Notes under the pieces: generated by a model
Seen by the model: only the letters and a program-made list of their open reading frames with translations
The model's database searches: none
Told to the model about the DNA's origin: nothing
Assembly (NCBI GenBank): GCA_013368375.1
Contig: JAACJP010000011.1
Span: forward strand, 496,001-560,000
Direction: 5' to 3'
Length of the DNA: 64,000 nt
Source of the DNA: Tricholomella constricta
Lineage: Eukaryota; Basidiomycota; Agaricomycetes; Agaricales; Lyophyllaceae
Translations under genes and position numbers: made by a program
Shown here: positions 60,282 through 64,000 of the stretch, in pieces
Layout of the letters: each line of letters begins with the position of its first letter
How positions within the stretch are numbered: position 1 is the stretch's first letter

Positions 60282-62384
60282 TGCGCCCTTCCTGCACACG
60301 ATCAACCTCCTGGGACCAAAGGGGGAAAGGTTACCAGTCACCGCGACGTTCGACGACGGTGCAATGGTAGGAGCCATGTGCAGCCGGGTATTCGTGAGGA
60401 TGAAGTCGGAGCTCACAAACTGGGGTCCTTCGACACGTCGATTACGCATGGCGGACGGGAAGGTGGTGGAGGCGGAAGCGGCATGGCATGGCGACATAGA
60501 GATAGCGGGCGTCCGGGCGAGGGGAGCGTTCGAAGTGTTTGACAGCGGCGGTAGTTGGGATTTCTTGTTCGGAAAACCGCTAATGCTGGCGTTCGACGCG
60601 GTCCACCGCTACAGACTCGACGAAGTGCAGATCGGAAGCGCCGACACCACCGCTACGCTCCACAACGAGAACCCCGATGCGCAGCGAGAGGAGACCCATG
60701 GGGAGCCAGACACACATAGGGCAGAGCCGACGCTAGTGACCGCAATGGGGGGGCAGGCTGAAGCTGCAAAGCAACCCCCCGCGAGGCAAGTCCCCACATC
60801 CAGACCGTTGACCAAAGACCGGGTTGACCAGCCAGACAATCAGCCACCGTTAAGCAAACAGGAGGAAAAGACGGGGGGGCACGACAAAGCGGCGGCAAAG
60901 CACTACAGGAAGGCCTGGGTAGAAGACGAGGAGGACGTCGAAGGGGAGACGCAGACGCCCAGCGACGGCGTGAGAGCAAAGCGGGAGAACGATGCGGGGG
61001 AGCGCGAGAGCGGCGCAGATCATCCCCCACCCAGGCAAGTCCCCACTCTCGCCGCCACGGGCGGCACACCCACCATACAGATTGACGAGCACATGCGGCA
61101 AGGGTCAGAACCGGCAGCGGGAGAAACGGAAACAGACGCCAAGAAGAGCACAGCGCTCAAGGTGGATGTGAGGCGGAGCAGGGCAACAAAGTGGATGGGA
61201 GCCGGCCAGCGACGGCATCAGCGCTTCCACACAAGAACACTCGGCGCACTGAGGTCACGCAGCGCGCACAGGCGCAAGCGCGCTCACGAACTGGCAGCAC
61301 GCACGACAGATACGACACCCGTGTTCCATGTGGAGACAGACAACACCAACGAACACGACAACGGTGCTGACATACCCGTTGATGACCTCCGCCGCGACGA
61401 CGAGGGTATATTCACGCGCAAAACCAACCCATTCAAGGCGGAAAGGGTGGCCGAGATCCTACGATGCGTCAAGATCGGGGATGACCTCACGCCAGAGGAA
61501 CACGCGATCGTGCGCGCCCTCATAGCAGAATACGCTGACGTCTTTGCATTATCGGTAGGGGAAGTGTTCACGGTGGATGGCGCAGTGCACAGGCTGAACG
61601 TGCCACCCGACGCCAAATTTTCGTCGAAAGTCCGCCAGAAGCCCCTTACGCCACCACAACGAGAGTACCTGCACGGGAAAGTGGATGAAATGCTTGCGGC
61701 GGGAATCATCGAAGCGTGCAGCCCCAATGACGTTAAGTGTGTGTCACCCACCACATTGCCCCAGAAGGCCCATCAAGGCTCGGGGCTCACGCTCGATGAG
61801 CTCAAGCAGCGGGTAAACGAGCAGTGCGTGATCAATGGATTTGACCCGCAGTTCCAGGTCGCACCCCGAAGTGAACCCACACCGGACGACGAAAAGCCGC
61901 ACGGAACACCGAAGTGGCGAATCTGCCAAAATTTCGGTGAAGTCAACAAAGTAACAGAGATCGCACCGATGCCGCAGGGCGATATCCGAATGAAACAGCA
62001 GAAGCTGAGTGGCCACCGCTGGTTGTCCCTCTTTGACTTTGCATCAGGCTTTTACGCGGTGGAGATGGCGGAGGAGTCACGACCTTACACGGCATTCTAT
62101 GTCGAGGGCAGAGGTTATTTTTGGTACCGCCGAATGCCCTTTGGACTCACGGGGGCGCCATCCACCTTTGCGAACGTAACTGCGAACAGCCTGCACGATT
62201 TGCTGGCTCAAGACATCATCGAGCTCTTCGTCGATGATGGGGGGATGGCTGCGAACGAATTTGGGGAGATGATTGCGAAACTGACGCTATTGTTCCGCAG
62301 AGCCCGGGAAAAGAAGCTGTCTATTTCCGCGGCGAAATCAGAATTCTGTGTTTCGTCGGGCGTATTCGCTGGCGCTTCAGTCGA
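60282..62384 (+). pseudogene. pol: C pol: protease and reverse transcriptase
   Basis: The frame opens APFLHTINLLGPKGERLPVT with protease motif TFDDGAMV (Asp-Asp-Gly in place of Asp-Ser-Gly). A long hydrophilic linker follows. RT then reads WRICQNFGEVNKVTEIAPMP, RRMPFGLTGAPSTFANV and the catalytic ELFVDDGGMA near 62230. Before 62385 the frame must shift to stay in pol: the current frame stops at 62407 (SVERTEYSPT). The ATG at 60364 lies inside the protease motif and is not the real start. Confidence 0.8.
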
Positions 62385-64000
62385 AAGGACGGAGTACAGC
62401 CCGACTTGACAAAACTTACCGCGATCGTGAATTGGAAGACACCAGAAGATGCGCTGAACCTCGCGGCATTCCTCGGACTCACAGGATGGTTTCGAGACCT
62501 GATCAAGGGGTACGCGCTAATCGAGAAACCACTACGCGACTTGTTGCGCGAAGTGGAAATGCCGTCAGGATGCTCAAAGTCGGTGTACCGACGGACGATG
62601 TCAGGATGGCAACTTGCCAACAGATGGACGACCGAGCACGATAGGGCGTTCATTGAATTGAAGAGGTTACTGACATCGGAACCCGTACTACGAGCACCGA
62701 AGTGGGACGGGACGCACTTCATCATCACAAGCGATGGGTGCCAGGACGCCTTCGGCGCCGTACTCGCACAGCGATTTACCACAGAGTTACCAGGAGGGAA
62801 AACCGTTACGAAACTGCACCCGCTAGGTTTCGCGTCGAAGCGCACCTCGCGGGCGGAGGGGAAGTACAAACCTTTTCTCCTTGAGTTCGCAGCGCTGAAG
62901 TTTGCGCTTGACAAGTTTTCCAACATTGTGTGGGGGTTCCCTGTCGAAGTCGTAACGGATTGCCAAGCACTACGCGACGTGCTCACCAATGACAAGCTTA
63001 GTGCGACACATGCATGCTGGCGCGACGGTATACTGGCTCACCAAATCGTCGATGTCAAGCATGTACCGGGTCGGACGAACGTGGTGGCCGATGGGCTTAG
63101 CAGAGCAATGGAGGGTAAGCCCAACGAGGAGGGCGATGGTAGCGAGTGGGTGGTAAGCGAGGATTGGGAAGCTGCAACCGGACTGGTCCACGACATCTTC
63201 CGCGTGGCAGAGTGGTCCAATGTCGACGCTCTGCGCCACCGTTTTGCGGCGGAACCGATCTTCCTCGAAGTCATCGAGTCCCTACATGAGCTGGACACGG
63301 GAAAAACAGCGAGAGAACGAAGACGGGCGAAACATAGGGCAATGGATTACATGATTGAGGACGACAGGTTATACAAGGTGGGGGGAGGACATAGGGCAAG
63401 GGCGAGAGCACGAGTGGAGTGCGTGACGAAAAACGAAGCAATCGAAATGGCCAGGGTGGAACACTTGAATGGCGGACACTGGGGGCGCGACGCCGTCAAG
63501 CGACGACTGACCGACACGATATGGAGCCCCGGGCTCGACGCGTCGGTCATGGATGGCATCAAGGGATGCGGGAAGTGCAAAAACTTTGGTGGTACGCATT
63601 TACACTCACTGTTGAATCCAATTACGCGACGCCACCCTTTCGAGCTCCTGGTTGGAGACTATTTATCGCTACCGACCGGCACGGGCGGTTACCACACGCT
63701 GGGAATGTACCTTGACACGTACTCGCAGCACGTGTGGGCGCACAAGTTCAAGACGGCGGGCACGGCGAAGACCACGGTCGAATCACTTGGCCGCATATTC
63801 CAAGATTTCGCTCCTTCGGAATCATTCATGGTTGACGGAGGACGGCACTTTGACAATAAGGAGGTCAGGGAGTTCTGTGGCAAATGGGGGACAGAAACGC
63901 ATGTGGTAGCGGCCTATTCACCCTGGGTGAATGGGCTGGTCGAAGGTACGAACAAGATATTGCTCCACGTCTTAAAACGGCTCTGCGCTCCGAATTTAGG
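62385..64000 (+). CDS. pol: C pol: RNase H and integrase (open to window end)
   Basis: A continuous 538-codon frame starts KDGVQPDLTKLTAIVNW. It contains RNase H (IITSDGCQDAFGAVLAQRF, LLEFAALKFALDKF, VVTDCQALRDVL, HVPGRTNVVADGLSR). The integrase zinc domain is HLNGGHWGRDAVKRRL ... CGKC, and the catalytic residues lie in VGDYLSLP, MVDGGRHFDN and LVEGTNK. It has no stop before 64000, so C's integrase C-terminus and 3' LTR lie beyond the window. The frame is shifted from RT by one lesion near 62380. Confidence 0.85.

Larger units (their letters stand above)
55808..64000 (+). mobile_element. LTR retrotransposon C (5' LTR to integrase; runs off the window)
   Basis: The element has a short LTR, a primer site, gag, pol with protease, RT, RNase H and integrase, and no chromodomain within view. 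It sits in B's RT, with CGCGG to its left as the expected target duplication. A 2.49-kb inverted-repeat element and one frameshift interrupt pol. Its RT (LFVDD) and gag differ from A, B, D and E, so it is a separate Ty3-type lineage. Confidence 0.85.

Noticed and set aside
60364..60366. ATG at 60364 as the start of C pol
   Set aside because: It falls within the protease motif TFDDGAMV; coding clearly extends upstream to 60282 and, across the insertion, to 57589.

Overview
This window looks like a repeat-dense, gene-poor block from a filamentous basidiomycete, most likely a mushroom-forming Agaricomycete. The evidence is short GT-AG introns of about 45-60 nt, several chromodomain-bearing Ty3/Gypsy (chromovirus) LTR elements, a KDZ-associated CxC5-type cysteine cluster, and remnants resembling fungal Ppo oxygenase, P4-ATPase and MFS genes. 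No prokaryotic feature is present. All identifications come from reading motifs by eye; no database was searched.

Left block (1-8935). It opens with the 5' LTR, gag and pol start of a chromovirus (family A, copy A1). This copy breaks off at 2031 and appears base-for-base identical to 44581-46611. A decayed coding scrap (2032-2560) follows. Then comes D, a full-length but dead relative of A on the minus strand (2561-8935; LTRs 504 bp).

Central-left block (8936-23620). A very large minus-strand LTR element (E) has a 2.29-kb LTR. It has a gag followed by an in-frame TGA, then a protease region, a linker of roughly 2,400 residues carrying two diverged copies of an unknown domain, and RT/RNase H. 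E sits inside a fragment of a further A/D-like element (F). Its LTR holds a five-hairpin array and 17 TGAGTCA motifs.

Middle block (23621-43691). This holds a gag-like element G, an eroded chromovirus H interrupted by a solo LTR, and fragments of host-type genes (Ppo-like oxygenase, P4-ATPase, MFS transporter). It also holds a duplicated repeat family, one copy of which carries a 949-bp hAT-like element with an 8-bp target duplication. The most gene-like loci are here: a clean two-exon minus-strand gene (35727-36442), a plus-strand gene (37054-37756), a CxC5 gene fragment (39694-40737) and a multi-exon gene (41129-42831).

Right block (43692-64000) is an ordered nest. Chromovirus B is interrupted in gag by the coding-intact element A (44607-53156; target duplication CTGTC). 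A is interrupted in integrase by a small non-coding LTR element (49408-51631; CACTT). B is interrupted again by an A-type solo LTR (54494-54962; TCACC) and then cut by element C (55808 to beyond the window). C's pol carries a 2.49-kb terminal-inverted-repeat element filled with a GTG/GTC microsatellite.

The elements share mechanisms that can be read directly. A, D and B show a Tf1-like self-priming arrangement: the sequence after the LTR is complementary to the predicted RNA 5' end, with compensatory changes between families. They also share a T5 run at the gag stop with pol in the -1 frame and no nearby pol start codon, and a candidate 60-nt intron in the LTR. E and C use different gag-pol junctions (an in-frame TGA and an ATGA overlap). 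Mutational decay is dominated by CpG transitions.
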